NCBI GenBank assembly: GCA_963797565.1
Contig: CAWCPM010000013.1
Location: 62,001 to 126,000, forward strand
Direction: 5' to 3'
From: JAICYJ01 sp963797565
GTDB taxonomy: Bacteria > Actinomycetota > Thermoleophilia > Gaiellales > JAICJC01
DNA: 64,000 nt
Shown: positions 55,229 to 63,839 of the stretch, piece after piece
Numbering within the stretch: position 1 is the first letter of the stretch
How the letters are laid out: every line of letters begins with the position of its first letter
Position numbers and translations under genes: made by a program
The notes under the pieces: generated by a model
Database searches by the model: none
Told to the model about the DNA's origin: nothing
The model's input: the letters and a program-made list of their open reading frames with translations, nothing else

Positions 55229-56059
55229 ATGCACCACCCACTGCTCGCAGCCGCCGTCACCCCGCTCCGCGACAACGGCGCCACGCTCGACGTGGACGCG
55301 ATTGCCCCGCTGGTCGCCCACCTCGAGCAGGGCGGAGTCGACGGCGTTTTCTGCTGTGGCACCACCGGCGAGGGCGTCCTGCTCAGCTACGACGAGCGCA
55401 CCCGCGCGGCGGCGGCCTACCGGTCGGCCTGCGGTGGCAGCCTGATTGTCCACTGCGGCGCGCAGACGACCGCAGAAACGGCTGCGCTGGCAGCCCACGC
55501 AGCGTCGATCGGCGCCAACGGCGCCGCCGTGATCGCGCCGCCCTACTACCCCCTTGGAAGCGAGGAGCTCGTCGAGCACTTCGTGGCCGCCGCGCATGCC
55601 TGCGATCCGCTTCCCTTCTATCTGTACGCCTTCACCGCCCGCAGCGGCTACTCGCTGCCGCCCGAGGTGATCCGGGCGGTGGCCGAGCGCACCACCAACC
55701 TCGCCGGCCTGAAGGTGTCCGAGAGCCCGTACGACAAGGTCGCCCCCTACCTGGCGCTGGGCCTGCGCACCTACATCGGGTCGGAGCCGCTGCTGCCCCA
55801 GGCGCTGGCCGACGGCGCCTACGGCTCGGTCTCCGGCCTGGCCAGCGCGTTCCCGGCCGACGTGCGCCGCGTGCTGGACGAGCCAACGCCCGAGCACGCC
55901 CAGCATCTGGCATCGCTGCGCGACACGCTCGGCGCCACCACCTTCATCGCGGGCCTGAAGTGGGTGCTGCGAAACCACGGCGTCCCCATCCGGCCGGACG
56001 TGCGGGCGCCGCTACCGCCGGTCAGGGACGCGCTCGCCGCGCAGCTCGCGACGCTCTGA
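55229..56059 (+). CDS. dihydrodipicolinate synthase/N-acetylneuraminate lyase family protein
   Basis: A 276-aa class I aldolase barrel: GVDGVFCCGTTGEGVLLS (carboxylate-binding GTTGE), APPYYPLGSEELVEHF, PFYLYAFTARSGYSL with the catalytic Tyr, and LAGLKVSES with the Schiff-base Lys. It is probably a catabolic keto-acid aldolase or lyase rather than lysine-pathway DapA, since no lysine genes are near. Its 3' end overlaps the converging MBL-like gene by 38 bases. Confidence 0.87.
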   Translation: MHHPLLAAAVTPLRDNGATLDVDAIAPLVAHLEQGGVDGVFCCGTTGEGVLLSYDERTRAAAAYRSACGGSLIVHCGAQTTAETAALAAHAASIGANGAAVIAPPYYPLGSEELVEHFVAAAHACDPLPFYLYAFTARSGYSLPPEVIRAVAERTTNLAGLKVSESPYDKVAPYLALGLRTYIGSEPLLPQALADGAYGSVSGLASAFPADVRRVLDEPTPEHAQHLASLRDTLGATTFIAGLKWVLRNHGVPIRPDVRAPLPPVRDALAAQLATL

Positions 56060-56681
56060 CCGCCTCCGGCACCATTCGCAGCCAGCTCTGAGGCAGCTGC
56101 CGGCGGGCGCGGCGTAGGACGTTGCGCATGGACTCGGCCGCGTCGTGGTCGAGCGGCGGGCCGTGGCCGACCGCGATCACCTCGGGGTCGAGACCGGCGA
56201 ACGCCGCCCTCGGCGGCCGCAGCCGCACAAATGGGTGCATGCCCAGCAGGTCGCCGCTGCGGGCAAGGTCGAAGCTGGCCGTGCCGAGCGTCTCGGCGCA
56301 GAGCAGCAGCCTCCGGCCGGGCAGCCACAGCAGCGCCTCCCGCCAGTTGCGGCGCTCGAACACCGATCGCTCCTCGACGCCTTCCACGGCGACCCCGCTA
56401 CCGCCCAGGGCGACCGGGGTCAGCCTGGGAGCACCCAGCCGCTCGGCCACCGATGCGGCATCACGCTGGTGGCGATCGAGCAGCGTGACGACGCCGATCA
56501 CGGGCGGAAGGCCGGACAGCAGCGCATCCAGCCCCTCTCCGTCGACCGGGTCCACAACCAGCGTGCCGGCGTCGACCACGATCGCGCTTGACGCGCGCTG
56601 CGCGGGATCGCCGGCTCCCAGCAGCCAGGCGACCGAGCCGCGATCGTCCAGCGGGTGCACCTCGATGGCGGCGGAGGACAT
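56022..56681 (-). CDS. MBL-fold metallohydrolase-like protein, degenerate metal site
   Basis: A 219-aa protein with the metallo-beta-lactamase outline: AIVVDAGTLVVDPVDGEGLDALL, GVVTLLDRHQRDAASVAERL in place of the HxHxDH helix start (only DRHQRDA remains), LLLCAETLGTAS and VIAVGHGPPLDHDAAESM. With the canonical HxHxDH reduced to one His, metal binding is doubtful. ATG 56681 is chosen as the start. Confidence 0.72.
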   Translation of the reverse strand: MSSAAIEVHPLDDRGSVAWLLGAGDPAQRASSAIVVDAGTLVVDPVDGEGLDALLSGLPPVIGVVTLLDRHQRDAASVAERLGAPRLTPVALGGSGVAVEGVEERSVFERRNWREALLWLPGRRLLLCAETLGTASFDLARSGDLLGMHPFVRLRPPRAAFAGLDPEVIAVGHGPPLDHDAAESMRNVLRRARRQLPQSWLRMVPEAVRASRAARRARP

Positions 56682-56703
56682 CGGGCCGGACTGTAGATGG
56701 TCT

Positions 56704-57165
56704 TCAGCTCGCGCAGAGTGCGAGGTGAAACGGCTGCGCCAGGCTGTTCGTGGCCGCGAGCTGCTCGCGCAGCGTGGCTGCATCCGACGCCACCTTCGCG
56801 GTGTTGCCCGCATCGGCAGCGGCCACCAGATCCTGGGCGGTGCCGATCCCGGTCTGCAGGCTGTCGAGCAGGTGGTCGAAGGCGGCACGGTCGGCGGCCG
56901 GCGGCGTCAGCGCCCGCAGCTGCCTCAGCTCGGCCGCCTCCAGCGCGATCGCCCTGCGACCCTGCTGGGCCACCTGGGACAGGGTCGATGCGCCCTTCAG
57001 GAGCGCGATCCGCCTCTGGTAGGTGGAGCAGATGGCCCGCGCCTGGGCGACGAACTGGGCGTGGCTGACACCGGAGCTGCTGCCGCCGCCGGAGCCGCCG
57101 AAGCAGCCGCCGGCCAGCAGCAGCACCGCGGCCAGCGCGGCGCTAGAGCGCGCCGCCCGCAGCAT
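56704..57165 (-). CDS. putative lipoprotein with helical domain
   Basis: A 153-aa protein: signal LAAVLLLAGGCFGG with lipobox Cys at residue 21, a Gly/Ser linker, then a helical region with two Cys (AICSTYQRRIALL and HLALCAS at the end) that could form a disulfide. It overlaps the ferritin gene by 23 bases on the same strand. No family assigned. Confidence 0.7.
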   Translation of the reverse strand: MLRAARSSAALAAVLLLAGGCFGGSGGGSSSGVSHAQFVAQARAICSTYQRRIALLKGASTLSQVAQQGRRAIALEAAELRQLRALTPPAADRAAFDHLLDSLQTGIGTAQDLVAAADAGNTAKVASDAATLREQLAATNSLAQPFHLALCAS

Positions 57166-57673
57166 GCGGCGCAGTGGGATCCTCGGCCTCCGCCGCCGAC
57201 TCGCGAGCCAGATACTCCTCCGCCAGCAGCGGGTTCTCGCGCGCCCGCTCGACCACCGTCAGCAGGCTGTTCATGCTGGAGACCTCCTCAACCTGCTCCT
57301 TGATGAACCACTGGATGAACTGCTCGCCCGCGTAGTCGCCGCTCTCACGTGCCAGCGTCGCCAGGCCGCCAATCTGCTCGGTCACCCGCTTCTCCTGCGC
57401 AAGCGCCAGCGCCACCGGCTCGACCACGTCCGCAAAGCCGGTGCGAGGCGCCTCGATGCCCGGGATCACCACGTCCTCGCCCGCATCGAGCAGGTACTGC
57501 ACCATCATCATCGCGTGGTTGCGCTCCTCGACCGCCTGCCGGTAGAAGTGGGCCGCCAGCCGCGGCAGCGTCTCGGCGTCGTAGTACACGGAAACCGCGA
57601 TGTACTGCTGGGACGCGCCGAACTCGTAACCAATCTGGCCGTTCAGCGCCTCTGCGAAACGTGACTGGGGCAT
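57143..57673 (-). CDS. ferritin (non-heme, BfrB/FtnA-like)
   Basis: A 176-aa ferritin four-helix bundle: FAEALNGQIGYEFGASQQYIAVSVYYD (first ferroxidase Glu), FYRQAVEERNHAMMMVQYLLDAG (ExxH), ALAQEKRVTEQIG and YAGEQFIQWFIKEQVEEVSSM. The ferroxidase residues appear complete and no Met heme ligand is evident. ATG 57673 gives the family's normal N-terminus. It stores iron in the cytoplasm. The lipoprotein gene downstream overlaps it. Confidence 0.93.
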   Translation of the reverse strand: MPQSRFAEALNGQIGYEFGASQQYIAVSVYYDAETLPRLAAHFYRQAVEERNHAMMMVQYLLDAGEDVVIPGIEAPRTGFADVVEPVALALAQEKRVTEQIGGLATLARESGDYAGEQFIQWFIKEQVEEVSSMNSLLTVVERARENPLLAEEYLARESAAEAEDPTAPHAAGGAL

Positions 57674-57731
57674 GCGGGTCGTCTCCTGGTGGGAACGGTG
57701 CGGTGCTCGCACAGTAGGCTATCCGACACCC

Positions 57732-58505
57732 GTGGCACGCGTCCGCGCCATCCACCTCTCTCCCATCAAGTCGCTCGGCCTGATGAGCAGCGAGCGGGCC
57801 ACCGTGACGCCGGATGGCATCGCAGGCGACCGCGCATTCGTGCTGCTGGACGACCGCGGCGAGGTGGCCACCATGCGCAGGTACGGAGCGCTGGCCCGGG
57901 CCGGGTCGCGGTTCGATCCGGACACCCGGCGACTGGTGGTGGTGCTGCCCGACGGCAGCGAGGTGTCGGGCATCGTTGGCGGCGACGAGCGTGAGGCTGT
58001 CCTCATGTTCGGCCGGGACGTCCAGGGCACCATCGTCCAGGGGCCGTGGGCGGAGGCGCTATCCGAGCTGGCCGGATCGCCGATGCGGCTGATGCTCGTC
58101 GGCAACGGCCACGCCCAGGACACGTATCCGATGTCGCTGCTCTCCGAGGCGTCGCTGCACGAGCTGGCCGCGCGGTCGGGCGAAGCCCAGGTCGCCGATC
58201 CGCGACGGTTCCGAAACACGCTGCTGATCGACGGCGTTGCACCGCACGAGGAGGACGAATGGATCGGGCACGACGTGCGGGCGGGCGAGGTGGTGCTGCA
58301 CGTCGCCGAGCGCGACCCACGCTGCTCCATGACCACGCTCAACCCGCGTAGCGGCGAGCGCGACCTCGACACTCTGCGCATGATCGTCGACTACCGCACG
58401 CTGCAGGACGGAAACATCTGCTTCGGCGTCTACGCCGACGTCGCACAGCCGGGCACCGTTGCCGTCGGAGACACCGTCGAACCGCTTTCGAAAGGATCAC
58501 GATGA
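57732..58505 (+). CDS. MOSC domain protein (MOSC_N + MOSC)
   Basis: A 257-aa protein from GTG: MOSC_N start VARVRAIHLSPIKSLGLMSSERA, GDRAFVLLDDRGEVATMR, MOSC core RFRNTLLIDGVAPHEEDEWIG and the conserved Cys in RDPRCSMTTLNPRSGERD. Similar to YcbX and mARC-type proteins that bind molybdenum cofactor via Cys. It overlaps the alcohol dehydrogenase gene by 4 bases. Confidence 0.88.
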   Translation: MARVRAIHLSPIKSLGLMSSERATVTPDGIAGDRAFVLLDDRGEVATMRRYGALARAGSRFDPDTRRLVVVLPDGSEVSGIVGGDEREAVLMFGRDVQGTIVQGPWAEALSELAGSPMRLMLVGNGHAQDTYPMSLLSEASLHELAARSGEAQVADPRRFRNTLLIDGVAPHEEDEWIGHDVRAGEVVLHVAERDPRCSMTTLNPRSGERDLDTLRMIVDYRTLQDGNICFGVYADVAQPGTVAVGDTVEPLSKGSR

Positions 58506-59656
58506 TCGCCTCGTTTCGCAACCACCTGCCGGTCAAGATCAGGTTCGGCGACGGCGTCGCCTCCCAGCTCGGTGCCGTGCTGGAGGAGGAGGGTGCCGAG
58601 CGCCCGTTCCTGATCATGGACCGGGGGCTCGACCAGTTCGTGCCCGGCGTGGCCGCCGCGATCGCGCCGCTGGACGGAGCCGTGCGGTTCGAGAAGGACG
58701 CCGGCGAGCCGACGGTGGCCCTCGTCGAGCAGGCCGCCGAGGCGCTGGCGGCATCCGGCTGCGACGCCGTCGTGGCGTTGGGCGGCGGATCGTCGATGGA
58801 TACCGCCAAGGCCGCACGGCTGGTGGCCGGACAGGGCGGCCCCTACCTGCGGTTCGCCGCGGGCGGCGTCACCTACGAGCCCCCGGCGATCCCGCTGGTG
58901 TGCGTACCGACCACGGCTGGGACCGGGTCGGAGGTATCGGGCGGCGCGGTCATCACCGACCAGGAGACCCACATCAAGGCGGGCATCGCCAGCCCGCTCC
59001 TGCGCGCCCAGCACGCACTCGTGGACGCGACGCTGACCCACGGTCTGCCGGCAAAGCTGACCGCCTACACCGGGATCGACGCCCTGGCGCAGGCGATGGC
59101 GGCGCTGGTCGTGACGGCGCGCACGCCGGTCGGCGACGCGATCGGGCTGGAGGGCACGCGGCTGGCCGGCGGGGCGCTGGTGCGTGCCGTCCGCGACGGA
59201 TCCGACGCCTCCGCTCGCAGCGAGATGATGTGCGCGAGCCTGCTGGGCGGCCTGGCCATGAACATCTCGGACTGCGGCTCGGAGCATTCGATCGCACAGG
59301 CCATCGGCGGGCTGCTCGGGCTACCGCACGGGCTCACCATCGGCCTGGTGCTGGCCGAGACGATGGACCGCGAGCGCCGGTTCGTGCCGGAGCAGTTCGA
59401 GCGGATCGCCGACGCGCTGGGCGAGCCCCAGGACGGCTCCGGAGACGGATCGCGGGCGGTGCGGGCGGTGCGCCGGATCCTGGCCGAGCTCGAGTTCGAG
59501 ACGCTGCGGTCGGTTGGCCTGGGAGAGGACCGCCTCGACGAGCTGGCCGAGAACGCGCTGGCCGACTACTTCATCTCGGTGGCGCCGTCACCGTGGTCGC
59601 ACGACGAGGTGGTGGCGGCGCTGCGGGCCGGGTTGGCGCTGGGAGAGAGCCGCTAG
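58502..59656 (+). CDS. iron-containing alcohol dehydrogenase / maleylacetate reductase-like
   Basis: A 384-aa group III dehydrogenase: VVALGGGSSMDTAKAARLV (NAD(P) loop), VPTTAGTGSEVSGGAVI, YTGIDALAQAMAALV, SEHSIAQAIGGLLGLPHGLTIGL. In the metal site the Asp of DAL and the two downstream His are present, but the usual His after DAL (DALAHA) is Gln. Maleylacetate reductases of this group often tolerate metal loss. It shares an operon (ATGA overlap) with the MOSC gene. Its stop overlaps the converging gene's stop in CTAG. Confidence 0.87.
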   Translation: MIASFRNHLPVKIRFGDGVASQLGAVLEEEGAERPFLIMDRGLDQFVPGVAAAIAPLDGAVRFEKDAGEPTVALVEQAAEALAASGCDAVVALGGGSSMDTAKAARLVAGQGGPYLRFAAGGVTYEPPAIPLVCVPTTAGTGSEVSGGAVITDQETHIKAGIASPLLRAQHALVDATLTHGLPAKLTAYTGIDALAQAMAALVVTARTPVGDAIGLEGTRLAGGALVRAVRDGSDASARSEMMCASLLGGLAMNISDCGSEHSIAQAIGGLLGLPHGLTIGLVLAETMDRERRFVPEQFERIADALGEPQDGSGDGSRAVRAVRRILAELEFETLRSVGLGEDRLDELAENALADYFISVAPSPWSHDEVVAALRAGLALGESR

Positions 59657-59991
59657 CTCCGCTGGTCCGTTGCCGACGGCTGATCGGGCTGCTGCTGGTC
59701 CAGCTTGTGTCGCTTCTGCAGTTCGTTGCGGGTGGCGACGATAACCGCCGGCGTGGCCAGGATCGACCAGAACACGCCGTAGAAGGCGGCCCGGATGGGC
59801 GGCTGCTTGAGCGGCCCCAGGTGCAGCAGGAACAGCACCACCGAGAGGGTGGGGAACGCGATCGCGATCTGCACCGGCACCGACAGCCGCTCCCAGGGAG
59901 CGATCAGGCGCAGGCCGACCGCGGCCAGCCGCCGCTCGATCGGGCGCCACACCGCAGCCAGCGCGCGCCAGGGTGAGAAGCTTCGAGCCAC
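59653..59991 (-). CDS. small membrane protein, hypothetical
   Basis: A 112-aa protein with two membrane segments (about residues 40-62 and 72-92) and a polar, Gln-rich C-terminus. Arg-rich N-terminus. It diverges from the SDR gene with 39 bases between. No family recognised. Confidence 0.65.
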   Translation of the reverse strand: MARSFSPWRALAAVWRPIERRLAAVGLRLIAPWERLSVPVQIAIAFPTLSVVLFLLHLGPLKQPPIRAAFYGVFWSILATPAVIVATRNELQKRHKLDQQQPDQPSATDQRS

Positions 59992-60030
59992 GCCGACAGG
60001 GTAGCGTTGGTCATCGAACCAGGAGGAGCC

Positions 60031-60744
60031 ATGAGCGAACAGGAGCTACCCGGACCTCGCGGCGCCAGCGTCTCGCTGGACGGTGCGGTGGCCGTCGTCA
60101 CGGGCGCATCGAGCGGCATCGGCCAGGCGATCGCGCACGAGCTGCATGCACGCGGGGCGCGGGTGGTGGTGTCGTCGCGTTCCGTGGAGCGTGTCCAGGC
60201 CGTCGCGGATCAGCTGGACGGCCTGCCCGTGGCCTGCGATGTCGGCAGCTACGACCAGGTGCAGCGGCTGGTGGCGACGGCCGTGGACTGGGGCGGCAAG
60301 CTGACGGTGATGGTGAACAACGCCGGCCTGGGCGCGTTCGGGCTGCTGCACGAGATCGACCCGCGCAGCGCCGAGGTGATGATCCGCACCAACGTGCTGG
60401 GTGTGATCTACGGCATGCGCGCCGCCGGCGAGCAGCTGATGCGCCAGCGAACCGGCGGTGGCATCGTCAACATCTCGTCGATCGTGGGCGAGTTCCCCGA
60501 CCCCGGCGGCGGCGCATACGCGGCCAGCAAGGCGGCGGTCGACCTGCTGTCGCGCACGGGGTACCGCGAGCTGCGTAACCACGGGATCCACGTGGTCAAC
60601 GTGAAACCGGCGCTGACCGACACGGAGTTCTCGGCCACGGCCCGCGGCGTGCAGCGGCGGATGGGCGGCGATCCACCCGAGAAGGTGGCGCGCTGGGTTG
60701 CCGAAGCATTGGAGTCGGGCTCGGCGAATACCGGGTACAGGTAG
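60031..60744 (+). CDS. short-chain dehydrogenase/reductase
   Basis: A 237-aa classical SDR: AVVTGASSGIGQAIAHEL (cofactor loop), NNAGLGAFGLL, NISSIVGEF with catalytic Ser and YAASKAAVDLL with Tyr-x3-Lys. ARG after the second strand (VVVSSRS) suggests NADP(H). Excellent AGGAGGAG site. Substrate unknown. It is followed 9 bases later by the HhH-GPD gene. Confidence 0.91.
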   Translation: MSEQELPGPRGASVSLDGAVAVVTGASSGIGQAIAHELHARGARVVVSSRSVERVQAVADQLDGLPVACDVGSYDQVQRLVATAVDWGGKLTVMVNNAGLGAFGLLHEIDPRSAEVMIRTNVLGVIYGMRAAGEQLMRQRTGGGIVNISSIVGEFPDPGGGAYAASKAAVDLLSRTGYRELRNHGIHVVNVKPALTDTEFSATARGVQRRMGGDPPEKVARWVAEALESGSANTGYR

Positions 60745-60753
60745 GATTCACCC

Positions 60754-61341
60754 ATGTCTGCCACAAGCACCGGCCCCGCCCGGCTTCCCTGGACGGAGGA
60801 CGATCAGGCCAACCGGCTGCTTGCGGAGGACCCGAACGCCCTGCTGATCGGCTTCGCGCTGGACCAGCAGGTGACCGTTCAGAAGGCGTTCGCGGGACCG
60901 CTGGTGTTGAAGCAGCGGCTCGGGCACCTCGATCCGGCCCGGATCGCGGCGATGCCGCCTGACGACCTGGCCGCGGTGTTCCGCGAGACGCCCGCCATCC
61001 ACCGCTTCCCGGGCGCGATGGCCGAGCGTGTGCAGTCGCTGTGCCGAGACCTGGCCGAAAAGTACGACGGCGATGGGTCGCGCGTTTGGAACGAGGCAAC
61101 CAGCGGCCAGGACCTGGCCAAGCGGATCGGCTCGCTGCCCGGCTTCGGCGACATGAAGGTGCGCAGTTTGGTGGCCACCCTGATCAAGCAGTTCGGCGTC
61201 AAGCCGCCGGGATGGGAGCAGGTACTGCCCGCCCATCCCACGCTCGGCGACGCCGACACACCCGAGGCCCTGGCCGAGTACCAGGCGGCAAAACGCGAGC
61301 ACAAGCGACAGGTGCGCGCTCAGCGAGAGCGAAAGGACTAG
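60754..61341 (+). CDS. HhH-GPD-type base-excision repair-like protein (TIGR03252-like)
   Basis: A 195-aa protein: LLIGFALDQQVTVQKAFAGPLVLKQRLG, FRETPAIHRFPGAMAERVQSLC and LGLPG-like GSLPGFGDMKVRSLVATLIKQFG carrying the helix-hairpin-helix. The catalytic Asp/Lys typical of glycosylases is not clear, as in the uncharacterised actinobacterial group. The C-terminus is highly charged. Sits just before the desaturase gene. Confidence 0.85.
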   Translation: MSATSTGPARLPWTEDDQANRLLAEDPNALLIGFALDQQVTVQKAFAGPLVLKQRLGHLDPARIAAMPPDDLAAVFRETPAIHRFPGAMAERVQSLCRDLAEKYDGDGSRVWNEATSGQDLAKRIGSLPGFGDMKVRSLVATLIKQFGVKPPGWEQVLPAHPTLGDADTPEALAEYQAAKREHKRQVRAQRERKD

Positions 61342-61345
61342 CACC

Positions 61346-62299
61346 GTGCAGACAACCACAGCCGCGCCACCAGTAGACCCGACCCCCGAATTGACCCCCG
61401 ACTCGAGAGTCGGGTGGAAGCAGAAGGGCACGATGCTGGCCATCACCATCATCCCCTTCGTTGCCTTCGTCGCCGCCGTGGCGCTGCTCTGGAACACCGC
61501 CGTCGGCTGGACCGACCTGGGCCTGCTGGTCGTGCTCTACGTGTTCTGCGGCTTCGGCATCACGATCGGATTCCACCGCATGCTCACGCACAGCGCCTTC
61601 GAGGCCGTGAAGCCGCTCAAGGCCGGCCTGCTGATCTTCGGCTCGATGGCGGTGCAGGGCTCGGCCATCACCTGGGCCGTCGACCACCGCACCCACCACG
61701 CGCACTCCGACAAGGAGGGCGACCCGCACAGCCCCCACCACGGGTTCGGCGGCGGCCTCGGCGGGCAGCTGCGCGGCCTGCTGCACGCGCACATGGGCTG
61801 GATGTTCTCGCACCCCGCGGGGCAGGAGCGGGAGCGCATGGCCCGCGACCTCTCGCAGGACCGGCTGGTGAGCTTCATCGACCGCACGTTCCTGCTCTGG
61901 GCCGTGCTCGGTTTCGTGGTGCCGTTCGCGCTCGGTTTCGCCCTCACCGGCACCTTGCGGGGCGCCCTCACGGGCCTTTTGTGGGGCGGCCTGGTGCGGC
62001 TGTTCCTGAACCACCACGTGACCTGGAGCGTCAACTCGATCTGCCACTACTTCGGGCGCAGGCCGTTCCCCGCCTACGACCTCTCCACGAACAACTGGGT
62101 GCTGGCGCTCCCGTCTCTGGGCGAGTCGTGGCACCACAACCATCACGTGTTCCCGACCTCGGCCTTCCACGGCCTGGGCAAGGCGCAGCTCGACGCCTCC
62201 GGCCTGATGATCCGGGCCTGGGAGAAGATGGGCTGGGTGACGCAGGTTCGTCGCCCCACCAGCGACCAGATCCTGCGCAAGCTCGGCCGCGGGGACTGA
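61346..62299 (+). CDS. acyl-CoA/fatty acid desaturase (delta-9 type)
   Basis: A 317-aa membrane diiron desaturase from GTG: His boxes HRMLTH (near residue 78), DHRTHHAHSD (near 113) and HHNHHVFP (near 262), with four hydrophobic segments arranged in pairs around them. GITIGFHRMLTHSAF and NSICHYFG are typical of the stearoyl-CoA desaturase group. It introduces a double bond to adjust membrane fluidity. Four bases after the HhH-GPD gene. Confidence 0.93.
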   Translation: MQTTTAAPPVDPTPELTPDSRVGWKQKGTMLAITIIPFVAFVAAVALLWNTAVGWTDLGLLVVLYVFCGFGITIGFHRMLTHSAFEAVKPLKAGLLIFGSMAVQGSAITWAVDHRTHHAHSDKEGDPHSPHHGFGGGLGGQLRGLLHAHMGWMFSHPAGQERERMARDLSQDRLVSFIDRTFLLWAVLGFVVPFALGFALTGTLRGALTGLLWGGLVRLFLNHHVTWSVNSICHYFGRRPFPAYDLSTNNWVLALPSLGESWHHNHHVFPTSAFHGLGKAQLDASGLMIRAWEKMGWVTQVRRPTSDQILRKLGRGD

Positions 62300-62331
62300 G
62301 GGCCGCCCGCCGCCGGTCGTAGACTGGCGGC

Positions 62332-63156
62332 GTGGACGGCGATCAGATCCTGCTCGGCGACAACCTGCGCCTGCTGGGGGAGTTCCCCGACGGGAGCTTC
62401 CAGCTGATCTACATCGATCCGCCGTTCAACACCGGCCGCCGCCAGCGCCGGCGCAGCCTGCGGACGGTGGCCGACTCAGACGGCGACCGCACGGGGTTCG
62501 GCGGGCGCCGCTACCGCACCCAGCAGGTCGGCGCCGCAGCCTACGAGGACAGCTTCGACGACTACCTCGGCTTCCTCGAGCCACGGCTGCGGGAGGCACG
62601 CCGGTTGCTGGACGAGACCGGCACCCTGTACGTGCACCTCGACCCCCGCGAGGCCCACTACGTGAAGCTGCTGATGGACGACCTGTTCGGCCGCGACTGC
62701 TTCCTGAACGAGCTGATCTGGGCATACGACTACGGAGCCAAGACGCGCCGCCGCTGGCCGACCAAGCACGAGACGATCCTGGTCTACGTGAAGCACCCGA
62801 CCCGCTACCACTTCGACAGCACGGCCGTCGATCGCGAGCCGTACATGGCGCCCGGCCTGGTCACCGCGGAGAAGCGCGAGCGCGGCAAGCTGCCGACCTC
62901 GGTCTGGTGGCACACGATCGTGCCCACCAACGGCTCCGAGAAGACCGGCTACCCGACCCAGAAGCCGGAGGGCGTGCTGCGCCGGATCGTGCAGGCGTCG
63001 AGTCGCCCGGGCGACCGCGTGCTCGACTTCTTCGCCGGATCGGGGACGCTGGGAGCGGTGGCCCAGTCGCTCGGCCGGAGCTACGTGCTGATCGACTCCA
63101 ACCCGGAGGCGATCGCCGTGATGCGGCGCAGGCTGGCCGCTCAGACCCCGGCTTGA
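62332..63156 (+). CDS. orphan beta-class DNA methyltransferase (N6-adenine or N4-cytosine)
   Basis: A 274-aa enzyme from GTG. Catalytic motif IV (IYIDPPFNTGR) lies near residue 30 and the SAM-binding motif I (VLDFFAGSGTLGAVA) near 235, the beta-class order seen in CcrM-like and many type III enzymes. WWHTIVPTNGSEKTGYPTQKPEGVLRRI matches the TQKP segment of this class. DPPF suggests adenine N6 or cytosine N4. No restriction gene is next to it, so it is probably a solitary regulator or genome-protection methylase. Recognition site unknown. Confidence 0.9.
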   Translation: MDGDQILLGDNLRLLGEFPDGSFQLIYIDPPFNTGRRQRRRSLRTVADSDGDRTGFGGRRYRTQQVGAAAYEDSFDDYLGFLEPRLREARRLLDETGTLYVHLDPREAHYVKLLMDDLFGRDCFLNELIWAYDYGAKTRRRWPTKHETILVYVKHPTRYHFDSTAVDREPYMAPGLVTAEKRERGKLPTSVWWHTIVPTNGSEKTGYPTQKPEGVLRRIVQASSRPGDRVLDFFAGSGTLGAVAQSLGRSYVLIDSNPEAIAVMRRRLAAQTPA

Positions 63157-63839
63157 AGCACCCGCACGCCGTCGGCGCAGGCCACGTAGGCCGCCGCAGC
63201 CATCCCCAGGAACAGGCCGTGTTCGACCACCCCCGGGATCTCGTGCAGGCCGGCCGCCAGCCGGGAGGGATCGCCCCAGTCGTCGCGCCGGCAGTCCAGG
63301 ATCAGGTTACCCTCGTCGGTGATCCAGGGGCCGTCATCGTCGCCACGCAGCATCGGCCGCCAGCCGTCTGCGACCAGCAGGCGCTCGCACAGCGGCCGCG
63401 CGAACGGGATCACCTCGACCGGCACCGGCGCCCGCTCCCCCAGCCGCGACACCAGCTTCGTCTCGTCGGCCACCACCACGAACCGCTCGGCCGAACGGGC
63501 CACCACCTTCTCGCGCAGGTGAGCGCCGCCAAGGCCCTTGATCAGCGACAGGTCGGGCGCGATCTCGTCGGCGCCGTCGATCGCAAGGTCGAGGGTGGGC
63601 CGCCGCTCGAGGTCGATCAGCGGGATTCCCAGCTCGCGACAGCGCTGCGCCGTGCGCTCGGAGGTGGGGACGCCCGCGATCCCCGACAGCGCGCCCTCCG
63701 AAACCCGCCGCGCGAGCCCCTCCAGCAGCCAGGCCGCGGTCGATCCGGTGCCCAGGCCGAGCACCATCCCGCTTCGCACCTCGGCCTCGATCGCGGCCTC
63801 GGCCGCCTCGCGTTTGAGCGGCTCCAGATCGACGGTCAC
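63141..63839 (-). CDS. rpiA: ribose-5-phosphate isomerase A
   Basis: A 232-aa RpiA: GMVLGLGTGSTAAWLLEGLA (phosphate loop), DLAIDGADEIAPDLSLIKGLGGAHLREKVVARSA with the catalytic Asp/Glu/Lys set, and VPVEVIPFARPLCERLL. Converts ribose-5-phosphate and ribulose-5-phosphate in the pentose phosphate pathway. The GTG start (63839) overlaps the upstream stop (GTGA). Its 3' end overlaps the converging methyltransferase by 16 bases. Confidence 0.94.
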   Translation of the reverse strand: MTVDLEPLKREAAEAAIEAEVRSGMVLGLGTGSTAAWLLEGLARRVSEGALSGIAGVPTSERTAQRCRELGIPLIDLERRPTLDLAIDGADEIAPDLSLIKGLGGAHLREKVVARSAERFVVVADETKLVSRLGERAPVPVEVIPFARPLCERLLVADGWRPMLRGDDDGPWITDEGNLILDCRRDDWGDPSRLAAGLHEIPGVVEHGLFLGMAAAAYVACADGVRVLQAGV

